Part shown: piece after piece, positions 1 through 7,186 of the stretch
Numbering within the stretch: position 1 is the first letter of the stretch
How the letters are laid out: the number at the start of each line of letters is the position of its first letter
Assembly: GCA_934541205.1 (NCBI GenBank)
Contig: CAKTDK010000041.1
Span: 1 to 11,961, forward strand
DNA: 11,961 nt
Source: an uncultured Eubacteriales bacterium
GTDB taxonomy: Bacteria; Bacillota; Clostridia; Oscillospirales; RGIG7773
Direction: 5' to 3'
Notes under the pieces: generated by a model
What the model saw: the letters and a program-made list of their open reading frames with translations, nothing else
Databases searched by the model: none
What the model was told of the DNA's origin: nothing
Program-made: the position numbers and the translations under genes

Positions 1-515
1 GCGGTAGGCTCGTCAAGTATAAGTATTTTTGGCTCCATAGCAATAACTCCGGCTATTGCAACTCTTCTTTTTTGTCCTCCTGACAATTCAAAAGGCGATT
101 TATCCAAAAATTCTTCGGAAAGACCGACAAAGTCAATAGCCTCCTTTACTCTTTTATCAATTTCCTTTTCATCAAGTCCCATGTTTTTGGGTCCAAACGC
201 AATATCTTTATATACAGTTTCTTCAAAAAGCTGATATTCAGGATACTGAAAAACAAGCCCAACCATAAATCTTGCCTTTCTCGCATTTTCAGGTTTTTCC
301 CAAATGTCAAGTCCGTCAACAAAAACTTTTCCGCTTTCAGGTTTTAAAAGTCCGTTAAGATGCTGAAGAAGAGTAGATTTTCCGCTTCCGGTATGACCTA
401 TAACTCCGACAAACTCTCCTTCTTGTATTTCAAGATTAATATTGCTTATAGCAGTCTTTTGAAAAGGCGTTCCCACTCCATAAATATGAGTGAGATTTTC
501 ACATTTTAAAATCAT
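1..515 (-). CDS. ecfA2: Energy-coupling factor transporter ATPase EcfA2 (3' end beyond window)
   Basis: ATP-binding subunit of an energy-coupling factor (ECF) importer. With EcfA1 it forms the cytoplasmic ATPase dimer that drives EcfT and exchangeable substrate-binding S components for vitamins or metals. I translated 171 codons, beginning MILKCENLTHIYGVGTPFQK. Visible motifs are the Walker A GHTGSGKS (residues 40-47), a Q-loop glutamine at 90, the ABC signature LSGGQ (144-148) and Walker B ILILDE (164-169). The reading frame then leaves the window, so the H-loop and C-terminal domain are not seen. Its ATG (515-513) overlaps the ecfA1 stop codon in an ATGA junction, which points to translational coupling. 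The A2 assignment rests on gene order and on the N-terminal HIYGVGTPFQ-type sequence usual in EcfA2. An EcfT gene would be expected next, outside the window. Confidence 0.93.
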   Translation of the reverse strand, partial: MILKCENLTHIYGVGTPFQKTAISNINLEIQEGEFVGVIGHTGSGKSTLLQHLNGLLKPESGKVFVDGLDIWEKPENARKARFMVGLVFQYPEYQLFEETVYKDIAFGPKNMGLDEKEIDKRVKEAIDFVGLSEEFLDKSPFELSGGQKRRVAIAGVIAMEPKILILDEPT

Positions 516-1369
516 TCTTCTTTCACCCCCAAAAGCTCCATTAAAGCCGCCGTACATTCATCACTTGTCAAAACATCAAATGGGGCTCTTATTCCCTCTT
601 TTCTCAAGTCAAACATAAGTTCAGTGGCCTGAGGGACATCAAGTCCTATGCTTTGAAGAAGTCCGACGTTCATAAAAACTTCTCTGGGTGTTCCGTCAAG
701 AAGTATTTCACCATCATTCATTACTACAACACGCTCACTTCTTGCAGCCTCATTCATAAAATGCGTTATAAGAACTATAGTAATACCTTTTTCTTTATTT
801 AATTTTTTTATAGTTGAAATTACTTCTTTTCTTCCCTTTGGATCAAGCATTGCGGTAGGTTCGTCCAAAACTATGCAAGAAGGCTGCATTGCAATAACTC
901 CGGCTATTGCAATACGCTGTTTTTGCCCTCCCGATAATTTTGTAGCGTCATGATTTCTAAATTCATACATGCCGACAGCATTTAAAGCGTCGTCTACCCT
1001 TTTTCTTATTTCTTCACGGGGAATTCCTAAATTTTCAGGAGCAAAAGCGACCTCTTCTTCCACAATAGTGGCAACAATCTGATTATCAGGATTTTGAAAG
1101 ACCATACCTATATTCTGATGAATTTTAAAATGATCCTTTTCATCAGAAGTATCCATTCCCGCAACATATACTTTTCCCCCACAAGGCAAAAGTATAGTGG
1201 AAAATTGTTTTGCAAGAGTAGATTTTCCGCTTCCGTTATGCCCTAAAACAGTAACAAACTGACCTTTTTTTACATTAAGATTTATATTTTTTAAAACATA
1301 ATTTTTTTCTTTTGTATCCTCATCTTCATAGTAAAAAACAAGGTCCTTGGTTTCAATAATATTTTCCAT
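512..1369 (-). CDS. ecfA1: Energy-coupling factor transporter ATPase EcfA1
   Basis: First ATPase of the ECF transporter pair, 285 residues, a normal length for the family. Motifs in order are Walker A GHNGSGKS (43-50), the Q-loop glutamine in VFQNPDNQ (Q92), signature LSGGQ (145-149), Walker B CIVLDE (165-170) and the H-loop histidine in LITHFMNEA (H203). The remaining C-terminal region (about 215-285) fits the dimerisation domain of EcfA proteins. The protein is cytosolic and docks on EcfT coupling helices. The start lies 21 bases after the upstream methyltransferase stop. No convincing Shine-Dalgarno sequence precedes it (the upstream bases read GACGTGATAAA), so translation may depend on coupling to the gene before. 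It overlaps ecfA2 by four bases. In many Firmicutes this pair sits beside rplQ in the ribosomal-protein region; here it follows ruv and glmM genes. Confidence 0.95.
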   Translation of the reverse strand: MENIIETKDLVFYYEDEDTKEKNYVLKNINLNVKKGQFVTVLGHNGSGKSTLAKQFSTILLPCGGKVYVAGMDTSDEKDHFKIHQNIGMVFQNPDNQIVATIVEEEVAFAPENLGIPREEIRKRVDDALNAVGMYEFRNHDATKLSGGQKQRIAIAGVIAMQPSCIVLDEPTAMLDPKGRKEVISTIKKLNKEKGITIVLITHFMNEAARSERVVVMNDGEILLDGTPREVFMNVGLLQSIGLDVPQATELMFDLRKEGIRAPFDVLTSDECTAALMELLGVKEE

Positions 1370-1390
1370 TTTATCACGTCTTTACTAAAA

Positions 1391-2248
1391 TTATTTGCAG
1401 CACCATCTTGCCGTATTTCCGCATGGAAGAATTTCTCCCGTTTCTTTAACAGCAATACCTATTTCATCGGCTTCTATGCTTCCTTTAAATTTTTTTCCAA
1501 CAGTCTGACTTAAAAGATATTTCATTACGGTCGGAGAAAGTCCTGTGGTATAAGAATTTAAAACCACGAATAAAGGATTATCGCTTAAAACTTCCGTTAA
1601 CGAAACAAGAAAATCATATAACTTATCTTCAAGTTTCCATACTTCGCCACCCGGTCCTCTGCCGTAAGAAGGAGGGTCAAGAACTATAGCGTCATATTTA
1701 TTGCCTCGTCTTATCTCTCTTTGGACAAATTTCATACAATCGTCAACTATATATCTTATAGGAGCATTTTCAAGACCGGATATTTTAGCATTTTCTTTTG
1801 CCCATTGAACCATTCCTTTTGAAGCGTCTACATGACATACAAAAGCACCTTCTTTCGCAAGTGCCAATGTCGCTCCTCCGGTATACGCAAAAAGATTTAA
1901 AGCCTTTATATTATCCTTTCCTTTAATTTTGTTTCTCATAAAGTCCCAGTTTACTGCCTGCTCAGGGAAAAGACCCGTATGCTTAAAACCCATAGGCTTT
2001 AAATTAAATTTTAAATCTTTATAACCTATACTCCAAACGTCAGGCAAGTTACAATTTTCCCAGTATCCTCCGCCTTTATTACTTCTGATATATCTGGCGT
2101 CTGCCGTATTCCATACTTTATCTTTTGGAGTATTCCATATTACTTGTGGGTCAGGTCTTACAAGAATGTATTTTCCCCATCTTTCAAGCTTTTCCCCAGA
2201 AGAAGTATCAATTATCTCAAAATCTTTCCAATTATCAGCAAGAAACAT
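1391..2248 (-). CDS. Class I SAM-dependent methyltransferase, RlmI/COG1092-like, probable RNA methyltransferase
   Basis: A 285-residue S-adenosylmethionine-dependent methyltransferase. Residues about 112-200 hold the Rossmann-type catalytic domain: motif I LNLFAYTGG (117-125), the acidic motif II HVDASKG (139-145), and a DPPSYGRG motif (191-198), the D/NPP-type motif found in many base methyltransferases. The sequence before it (GFKHTGLFPEQAVNWDFM, 87-104) matches the pattern seen in RlmI/RlmK-like enzymes. It is shorter than enterobacterial RlmI (about 396 residues), and I see no N-terminal PUA domain, so the target need not be the RlmI cytosine of 23S rRNA. The short Firmicute relatives of this family are usually annotated only as SAM-dependent methyltransferases. 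A good GGAGGGA ribosome binding site lies just before the ATG. It sits 21 bases after glmM and 21 before ecfA1, so it is almost certainly co-transcribed with them. Confidence 0.85.
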   Translation of the reverse strand: MFLADNWKDFEIIDTSSGEKLERWGKYILVRPDPQVIWNTPKDKVWNTADARYIRSNKGGGYWENCNLPDVWSIGYKDLKFNLKPMGFKHTGLFPEQAVNWDFMRNKIKGKDNIKALNLFAYTGGATLALAKEGAFVCHVDASKGMVQWAKENAKISGLENAPIRYIVDDCMKFVQREIRRGNKYDAIVLDPPSYGRGPGGEVWKLEDKLYDFLVSLTEVLSDNPLFVVLNSYTTGLSPTVMKYLLSQTVGKKFKGSIEADEIGIAVKETGEILPCGNTARWCCK

Positions 2249-2269
2249 ATTCCCTCCGCATTTTATAAA

Positions 2270-3616
2270 TCAGCTGTATTTTTCTTTTATAATATTTCCT
2301 ATATTATTTGCAAGAATATTTATTTTTTCAAATTCTCTTCCCTCTATCATAACTCTTAAAAGAGGCTCCGTTCCGGAAGCTCTTACAAGAATTCTTCCGT
2401 CGCCGTTAAGCTCTTTTTCACTTTTTTCAATCTCTGCTTTTATTTCTTCATCCTGTTCCCAAAGTATTTTTCCTTCCTTTGTAACAGTGATATTTATCAT
2501 TACCTGAGGATAACGGTGCATTATTTTTGAAAGCTCCGACATCTTTTTACCGGATTTTCGAAGTATTTCCATAATCTTAACTCCGGAAAGCTCTCCGTCC
2601 CCTGTCGTAGCATGATCAAGAAAAATAATATGTCCGGATTGTTCGCCGCCAATTTTTATATTTTTTTCAAGCATTCTTTCAAGAACATATCTGTCTCCCA
2701 CTCCGGTAATTTCAGCCTTTATATCATTTTCTTCGGCAAACTTAAAAAATCCTAAATTAGAAAGTACAGTTACAGCAACCATATTTCCGTCAAGTTTTCC
2801 TTCTTCTTTTAAATTTGACGCAAAAAGCGCTATCATCATGTCCCCGTCAATAACCTTGCCGTTTTCATCAACGCAAAGACATCTGTCAGCATCGCCGTCA
2901 AATGCAATACCTGCCTGCGCTTTTCTTTTAATAACTTCTTCCGAAAGATTACCTAAATACGTTGAACCGCAATGATCATTTATATTTATACCGTTTGGTT
3001 TTGCATTAATAATATGAGCTTTACAACCAAGATTTTTAAATATTTTTTCTGCACATACGCTTGCGCTTCCGTTAGCACAGTCAACAACTATATCAAGGTT
3101 TCTCAAATCTCCGTCTGCACATGAGCATATATGCTTTATATAATCTTCAATTCCGCTTGGAAAATCTATAGTTCTTCCTATTTCCTTTCCGCTTGCAAAA
3201 GGAAATACAAAATCTTTATCATCAAGTATTTTTTCTATTTCTTCTTCTTTCGAATCCAAAAGCTTAAAACCTGCACCGCTGAAAATCTTTATTCCATTGT
3301 GTTCAAAGGGATTATGCGAAGCTGAAACCATAACTCCAGCATCAGCGTCATATTTATTGACAAGATAAGCAACGGCCGGAGTCGGAACAATTCCAAGTTT
3401 TATAATGTCAACGCCTACGGCATTAAAAGCAGAAGCAAGCGCATTTTCTATCATATCACCTGAAATTCTTGTATCTTTTCCTATAAGAACTTTAGGCCGT
3501 TTTATTTCCTTTTTTAAAACATATCCAGTACAAAGTCCTACTCTATATGCAAGATCATCTGTCAATTCACTTCCCGCAACTCCCCTTATACCGTCAGTAC
3601 CGAAATATTTTCCCAT
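2270..3616 (-). CDS. glmM: Phosphoglucosamine mutase GlmM
   Basis: Cytosolic enzyme converting glucosamine-6-phosphate to glucosamine-1-phosphate, a step towards UDP-GlcNAc for peptidoglycan and other wall polymers. The 448-residue length is typical. The N-terminus MGKYFGTDGIRGVAG is diagnostic for GlmM. The phosphorylated catalytic serine lies in SASHNP (S100), the magnesium loop is DGDADR (240-245), the sugar-binding loop is GEQSGH (324-329), and the C-terminal phosphate-binding loop is RASGTEP (about 412-418). All key residues are present. An AAAGGAG ribosome binding site sits seven bases before the ATG. The gene follows ruvB by 27 bases. In many Firmicutes glmM is downstream of the cyclic-di-AMP genes cdaA and cdaR (ybbR); neither is here, so this genome has a different arrangement. 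Confidence 0.97.
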   Translation of the reverse strand: MGKYFGTDGIRGVAGSELTDDLAYRVGLCTGYVLKKEIKRPKVLIGKDTRISGDMIENALASAFNAVGVDIIKLGIVPTPAVAYLVNKYDADAGVMVSASHNPFEHNGIKIFSGAGFKLLDSKEEEIEKILDDKDFVFPFASGKEIGRTIDFPSGIEDYIKHICSCADGDLRNLDIVVDCANGSASVCAEKIFKNLGCKAHIINAKPNGININDHCGSTYLGNLSEEVIKRKAQAGIAFDGDADRCLCVDENGKVIDGDMMIALFASNLKEEGKLDGNMVAVTVLSNLGFFKFAEENDIKAEITGVGDRYVLERMLEKNIKIGGEQSGHIIFLDHATTGDGELSGVKIMEILRKSGKKMSELSKIMHRYPQVMINITVTKEGKILWEQDEEIKAEIEKSEKELNGDGRILVRASGTEPLLRVMIEGREFEKINILANNIGNIIKEKYS

Positions 3617-3643
3617 ATTTTTGCTCCTTTAACTAAACATAAA

Positions 3644-4693
3644 TTATTCAACATTCATTGATAACTGATTAATTGAACCTTCCTTTTTATTTTCTTTAAT
3701 ATTCAAATGATTATACGCAAGAGAAGTAACACATCTTCCACGCGGAGTTCTGTTTAAAAATCCTATCTGAAGCAAATAAGGTTCATAAACATCTTCTAAA
3801 GTAACGCTTTCTTCTCCGATAGTAGCAGCTAAAGTATCAAGTCCGACAGGCCCTCCATTAAAATATTTTATAATTGCAAAAAGCATTCTTCTGTCAACTG
3901 CGTCAAGTCCAAGCTTATCAATCTCCAAAGTAGAAAGAGCAAAATCTGCAATTTCTCTTGTTATTACACCGTCGCCTTTAACCTGCGCAAAATCTCTCAC
4001 TCTTTTTAAAAGACGATTTGCAATTCTGGGCGTTCCTCTTGACCTTTTTGCAATTTCAAGCGCTCCTTCTTCTTCAATAGGAACATTAAGAATAGACGCC
4101 GAGCGTTTTATAATTTGTTTTAATTGTTCCGGAGAATAAAGTTCAAGTCTTAAAAGAACACCAAATCTATCTCTTAAAGGACTTGTCATCTGTCCGGCTC
4201 TTGTAGTAGCTCCAATCAAAGTAAATTTTTGAAGATCAAGTCTTATACTTCTCGCAGAAGGTCCTTTTCCTATTATAATATCAAGAGCATAATCTTCCAT
4301 AGCAGGATAAAGTATCTCTTCAACACTTCGTGAAAGACGATGAATTTCATCTATAAATAAAATATCATTAGGTGATAAATTTGTTAAAAGCGCCGCTAAA
4401 TCACCGGGTTTTTCAATCGCCGGACCTGAAGTTATTTTTATACTTGTCCCCATTTCGTTTGCAATGATTCCCGCGAGAGTAGTTTTTCCAAGACCGGGAG
4501 GACCGTATAATAAAACATGGTCAAGGCTTTCGTTTCTTGTTTTAGCTGCCTCAATAAAAATTTTAAGATTATCCTTTGCTTTTTCCTGTCCTATATATTC
4601 ATCAAAATTAGACGGTCTAAGGCTTGTTTCAATATCATTATCAAGAGAGGTTTCTCCGGTATTCATTATTCTTTCATCAAGTTCAAATTCCAT
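3644..4693 (-). CDS. ruvB: Holliday junction branch migration ATPase RuvB
   Basis: Motor subunit of the RuvAB branch-migration complex. Hexameric RuvB rings pull DNA through RuvA-bound Holliday junctions during recombinational repair. The protein is 349 residues. The AAA+ core shows Walker A GPPGLGKT (64-71), Walker B ILFIDE (111-116), sensor 1 around LIGATTRAG (159-167) and the arginine finger in SPLRDRFG (R174). The C-terminal winged-helix domain ends with the conserved NRTPRGR segment and AYNHLN (about residues 316-332), followed by a short polar tail (KENKKEGSINQLSMNVE) that looks extra compared with many homologues. The SD (GAGGTG) overlaps the ruvA stop codon, giving tight coupling with ruvA. 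RuvA and RuvC are encoded immediately upstream, so the full resolvasome is present. Confidence 0.97.
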   Translation of the reverse strand: MEFELDERIMNTGETSLDNDIETSLRPSNFDEYIGQEKAKDNLKIFIEAAKTRNESLDHVLLYGPPGLGKTTLAGIIANEMGTSIKITSGPAIEKPGDLAALLTNLSPNDILFIDEIHRLSRSVEEILYPAMEDYALDIIIGKGPSARSIRLDLQKFTLIGATTRAGQMTSPLRDRFGVLLRLELYSPEQLKQIIKRSASILNVPIEEEGALEIAKRSRGTPRIANRLLKRVRDFAQVKGDGVITREIADFALSTLEIDKLGLDAVDRRMLFAIIKYFNGGPVGLDTLAATIGEESVTLEDVYEPYLLQIGFLNRTPRGRCVTSLAYNHLNIKENKKEGSINQLSMNVE

Positions 4694-4702
4694 CTAAACA
4701 CC

Positions 4703-5305
4703 TCATTTCATTAAAAGAGAAAGAGACTTTTTAATAATATCTTCGGTTTTATCATTTTCATTATAGCTTATTTTATTTAAAATACTCTGAGCCTCATTTT
4801 TTGAATATCCCAAAACAACAAGAGCAGATATCGCTTCGCTCATAACATTTCCTGCCGCATCCGAAGAAATCAAATCCGCTGATACTGCATTTTCCATTTG
4901 TTCTTTTGTAATTTTATCTTTTAATTCCAAAACAATTCTCTGAGCCATTTTAAGGCCTACTCCGTTTGCTTTTTTTATAGTTGAATAGTCGCTTGTAGCG
5001 ACGCAGATCGCAAATTTTTCAGGCGACATCTCATCAAGAACTGATAAAGCAACCTTAGGGCCAACTTTTGATACAGACAACAAAAGCTTAAAACAGTTAA
5101 GCTCTTCTAAATCGGCAAATCCGTATAAATCCATTATATCTTCTCTAACATGCAGATATGTATATACTTTACCGTCTTTACCTATATCCGGCAGCTTTTT
5201 TATTGTTGTCATAGTAGATATACATTTATATCCTACACCGCCGCAGTCTATTACAGCGATATTTTGCTCTTTCAAAGCTATTTTTCCGATTAAATAATAA
5301 AACAT
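4703..5305 (-). CDS. ruvA: Holliday junction DNA-binding protein RuvA
   Basis: Tetrameric protein that holds the four-way junction flat and recruits RuvB. It has 200 residues, the standard length. Domain I (about 1-62) is the OB-fold, beginning MFYYLIGKIALKEQN, with the acidic pin in HVREDIMDLYGF (E55, D56). Domain II has two helix-hairpin-helix motifs, SVSKVGPKVALSVL (77-90) and KANGVGLKMAQRI (112-124), which contact junction DNA. The small domain III (about 151-200), which binds RuvB, includes EAISALVVLGYSKNEA, typical of the family. The SD (TAGGAGA) overlaps the ruvC stop codon. The gene is ten bases or fewer from both neighbours, in the order ruvC-ruvA-ruvB. Confidence 0.96.
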   Translation of the reverse strand: MFYYLIGKIALKEQNIAVIDCGGVGYKCISTMTTIKKLPDIGKDGKVYTYLHVREDIMDLYGFADLEELNCFKLLLSVSKVGPKVALSVLDEMSPEKFAICVATSDYSTIKKANGVGLKMAQRIVLELKDKITKEQMENAVSADLISSDAAGNVMSEAISALVVLGYSKNEAQSILNKISYNENDKTEDIIKKSLSLLMK

Positions 5306-5314
5306 AAAAATCTC

Positions 5315-5806
5315 CTATCTTTTATAATTAATAACAGAATGACTGCTATGCGCATGGCATATTGCTATTGCCAAAGCGTCCGCCGTATCGTCTGGTTTGG
5401 GAACGCTCTCAAGACCGAGAAGAATTTTAGTCATCTGCATTACCTGTTTTTTTTCCGCACGTCCATATCCAACAACCGCCTGTTTTACCTGTAAAGGCGT
5501 ATATTCAAAAACTTTTACTCCCTTTTGCTGTCCCGCAAGAAGAATTACTCCTCTTCCGTGCCCTACTGCAATAGCTGTTTTTACATTTGTATTAAAAAAC
5601 AATTCTTCAACTGCCATACACTCAGGTTTATATTTGTCTATTATTTTAATGATATCACTATAAATAAGGGACAATCTATACTCAAGGGAAGTTTTTGCAG
5701 GAGTTAAAATTGCTCCGTAATCTATTACTTTAAATTTGTTGCCGTTATATTCTATCACACCGTATCCTATAGTAGCAATACCCGGGTCTACACCTAAAAT
5801 AATCAT
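5315..5806 (-). CDS. ruvC: Holliday junction endonuclease RuvC
   Basis: Dimeric RNase H-fold nuclease that cuts Holliday junctions symmetrically after RuvAB branch migration. I choose the ATG at 5806, giving 163 residues starting MIILGVDPG. An ATG four codons upstream (5818) has no SD before it, whereas GAGGA lies five bases before the 5806 ATG. The shorter form also begins exactly where the family does. The four acidic catalytic residues are visible: D7 in GVDPG, a glutamate in AVEELFF (E67 or E68), and D140 and D143 in KPDDTADALAIA. The family glycine-rich GHGRGVILLA segment (82-91) and YGRAEKKQV (114-122) are intact. It is the first gene of the ruvCAB cluster, and the AT-rich region upstream of it probably holds the operon promoter. 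Confidence 0.96.
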   Translation of the reverse strand: MIILGVDPGIATIGYGVIEYNGNKFKVIDYGAILTPAKTSLEYRLSLIYSDIIKIIDKYKPECMAVEELFFNTNVKTAIAVGHGRGVILLAGQQKGVKVFEYTPLQVKQAVVGYGRAEKKQVMQMTKILLGLESVPKPDDTADALAIAICHAHSSHSVINYKR

Positions 5807-5963
5807 ACTTATCCTCATTATAAATTTATAATATATAATAATATCATATTTTTAAAGAAAAATAAACTTATTTTCTTTATTTTATAAATACTTTAACAAT
5901 ATTTGCTTTACATATAATTTTATGATATATTAAAAATATCAGATAATTGAAAGGATGTTTTTT
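5807..5963. promoter_or_regulatory. Divergent AT-rich promoter region between ruvC and the LiaF-like gene
   Basis: About 155 bases that are nearly all A and T and carry no gene. It must hold the promoter of the ruvC-led operon (leftward) and of the plus-strand membrane protein gene (rightward). For the rightward gene I see TTTACA at 5907-5912 and several imperfect -10 hexamers (TATTAA at 5928, TAAAAA at 5931). A perfect TATAAT at 5913-5918 lacks a good -35 at 16-18 bases. AT richness makes chance hexamers common, so I do not assign one promoter firmly. The stretch ends in an AAAGGA ribosome binding site (5950-5955). No operator-like inverted repeat stands out. Confidence 0.45.
5812..5816 (-). 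promoter_or_regulatory. Ribosome binding site that decides the ruvC start
   Basis: Minus-strand GAGGA, five bases before the ATG at 5806. The G of an in-frame upstream ATG (5818-5816) is its first base, so that upstream ATG overlaps the SD and has only A/T sequence in front of it. This supports starting RuvC at 5806. Confidence 0.7.
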
Positions 5964-6689
5964 ATGAGAGCAAAATTCTCAAGAATTTTTTTAGGCCTTT
6001 TTTTTGTAATATTCGGCGTTGCATCTCTTTGCAGCATATTCGGAATTATTGAACTTCCCGCTATTGAAAGCTGGTGGGCAATTTTTATAATTGTTTTGGG
6101 CATTTCACTTATTATTTCAAGCGGTATAAATTGGTTTAACTGTTTTATTACCCTCTTAGGAGTATTAATTATTGCAAAAAATAATATTGAAGCTGCTAAG
6201 GATACTTCTTGGTGGTTAATTATCATATCAATTCTTCTTTTATGTATCGGAATTTCTCTTGTTGCAAAATCTTTTAGAAAAAGCAGCTCCGCTGCTTCAA
6301 ATTATAACGATACTGTTTTTTCTTCCGTTGAATATACAAATATTCAATATAATTCCGATGATTTAAAAAGAATAAATATTTCCTCTTCCTTTTCCGAAAA
6401 AAAAGAAAAACTGTCCTGTATAATAACAGGAGGAAATATTTCAAATTCATTTGGAAAACTTATTGTTGACCTTTCCGACTGCAGTGTAATTTCAGATTCA
6501 ACTGTTTATGCAAGCTGTAATTTTGGCGAACTTATAATAATTGCACCGACAAAATGCAAATTAAATATTGAATCCTCTCCCTTTGCCGGAAAATGCGATT
6601 ATTCAAATGAATATGATTTAAATACAGAACTTCCTGTTTTAAATATTAAAGCTTCCGTTTCTTTCGGTCATACAGTGATACAAAAGTAA
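5964..6689 (+). CDS. Membrane protein with four helices and LiaF-like C-terminal domain
   Basis: A 241-residue protein of unknown specific role. Residues about 7-28, 36-54, 57-72 and 83-100 are hydrophobic and form four probable membrane helices, in the pattern of the LiaF-type (DUF5668-like) transmembrane region, with Trp pairs (ESWW, TSWW) near membrane edges. From about 115 on it is a soluble, beta-rich domain with repeating INISSSFSE, GGNISNSFGKLIVDLSD and ASCNFGELIIIAP segments, resembling the C-terminal domain of LiaF and cell-wall-active antibiotic response proteins. I chose the ATG at 5964 because AAAGGA (5950-5955) is eight bases upstream; the earlier in-frame ATG at 5955 overlaps that SD. 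LiaF proteins restrain a LiaRS-type two-component system in Bacillus, but no kinase or regulator gene is adjacent here. Family resemblance is from sequence pattern only. Confidence 0.75.
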   Translation: MRAKFSRIFLGLFFVIFGVASLCSIFGIIELPAIESWWAIFIIVLGISLIISSGINWFNCFITLLGVLIIAKNNIEAAKDTSWWLIIISILLLCIGISLVAKSFRKSSSAASNYNDTVFSSVEYTNIQYNSDDLKRINISSSFSEKKEKLSCIITGGNISNSFGKLIVDLSDCSVISDSTVYASCNFGELIIIAPTKCKLNIESSPFAGKCDYSNEYDLNTELPVLNIKASVSFGHTVIQK

Positions 6690-6711
6690 AATAATTATAA
6701 AAATAGTAATC

Positions 6712-6746
6712 AAAAAACAGGATTGAAAATTCAATCCTGTTTTTTT
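6712..6746. terminator. Bidirectional intrinsic terminator
   Basis: Inverted repeat CAGGATTGA (6718-6726) and TCAATCCTG (6731-6739), with a four-base loop. It is flanked by six A bases on the left and seven T bases on the right, so it reads as a stem plus U-tract on either strand. It lies between the convergent ends of the plus-strand LiaF-like gene (stop at 6687-6689) and the minus-strand acetyltransferase gene (stop at 6765-6767), and would terminate both. Confidence 0.93.
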
Positions 6747-6764
6747 ACATATTATTTTACAATT

Positions 6765-7169
6765 TTATATTTTTTTAGAAAATATAACTTCAAAAGGACT
6801 ATCTTCAAGCAAAAATCCTCCAATTGTATTATAGCCAAGCTTATTATAAAAATGTTGCGCATATTCATTTGATGCAGAAGAAGTCATAACCATTTTATAA
6901 TTTAAAAGCTTCATATTATTTTCCCAATATTCTACAAGTTTTTTCCCTATGCCATTTCCTCTATAATCATCCAAAACATAAAGCATATTCATAAAAGGTA
7001 TATTGTCCCAAAACAGATTATATCTTAACCATCCAACAAATCTTCCGTTTTTTTCCGCTATATATACCCTCTTTAGCCAAATATTGTTTTTTAATTCTTG
7101 ATTACTGATATGAAAATCATACTTTTTTATTGTTTCAGCATCTTCCATAACCGCGAATCTTATTTCCAT
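6765..7169 (-). CDS. GNAT family N-acetyltransferase
   Basis: A 134-residue single-domain acetyltransferase of the GCN5-related fold, which moves an acetyl group from acetyl-CoA to an amine. The acetyl-CoA pyrophosphate-binding motif A is clear: DDYRGNGIGKKLV (67-79), with R70, G71, G73 and G75. A central WLRY strand lies at about 47-50. The C-terminal part has YAQHFYNKLGYNTIGGF (about 103-119), where the FYNKLGY stretch with its tyrosine is typical of the family. The substrate cannot be told; small GNATs next to transporters sometimes act on amines or antibiotics, but nothing here shows that. It starts 17 bases after the MATE gene stop with a weak AGGG ribosome binding site, so it is probably co-transcribed with the MATE gene and ends at the shared terminator. 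Confidence 0.85.
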   Translation of the reverse strand: MEIRFAVMEDAETIKKYDFHISNQELKNNIWLKRVYIAEKNGRFVGWLRYNLFWDNIPFMNMLYVLDDYRGNGIGKKLVEYWENNMKLLNYKMVMTSSASNEYAQHFYNKLGYNTIGGFLLEDSPFEVIFSKKI

Positions 7170-7186
7170 TATTAATACCCTATTTA

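Noticed and set aside
2144..2507. Overlapping plus-strand open frames opposite glmM and the methyltransferase
   Set aside because: Same antisense, low-complexity character. The minus-strand genes have full conserved motifs over the same bases.
5955..5963. Start of the LiaF-like gene at the earlier ATG (5955)
   Set aside because: That ATG overlaps the only SD (AAAGGA, 5950-5955). The ATG at 5964 has correct spacing.
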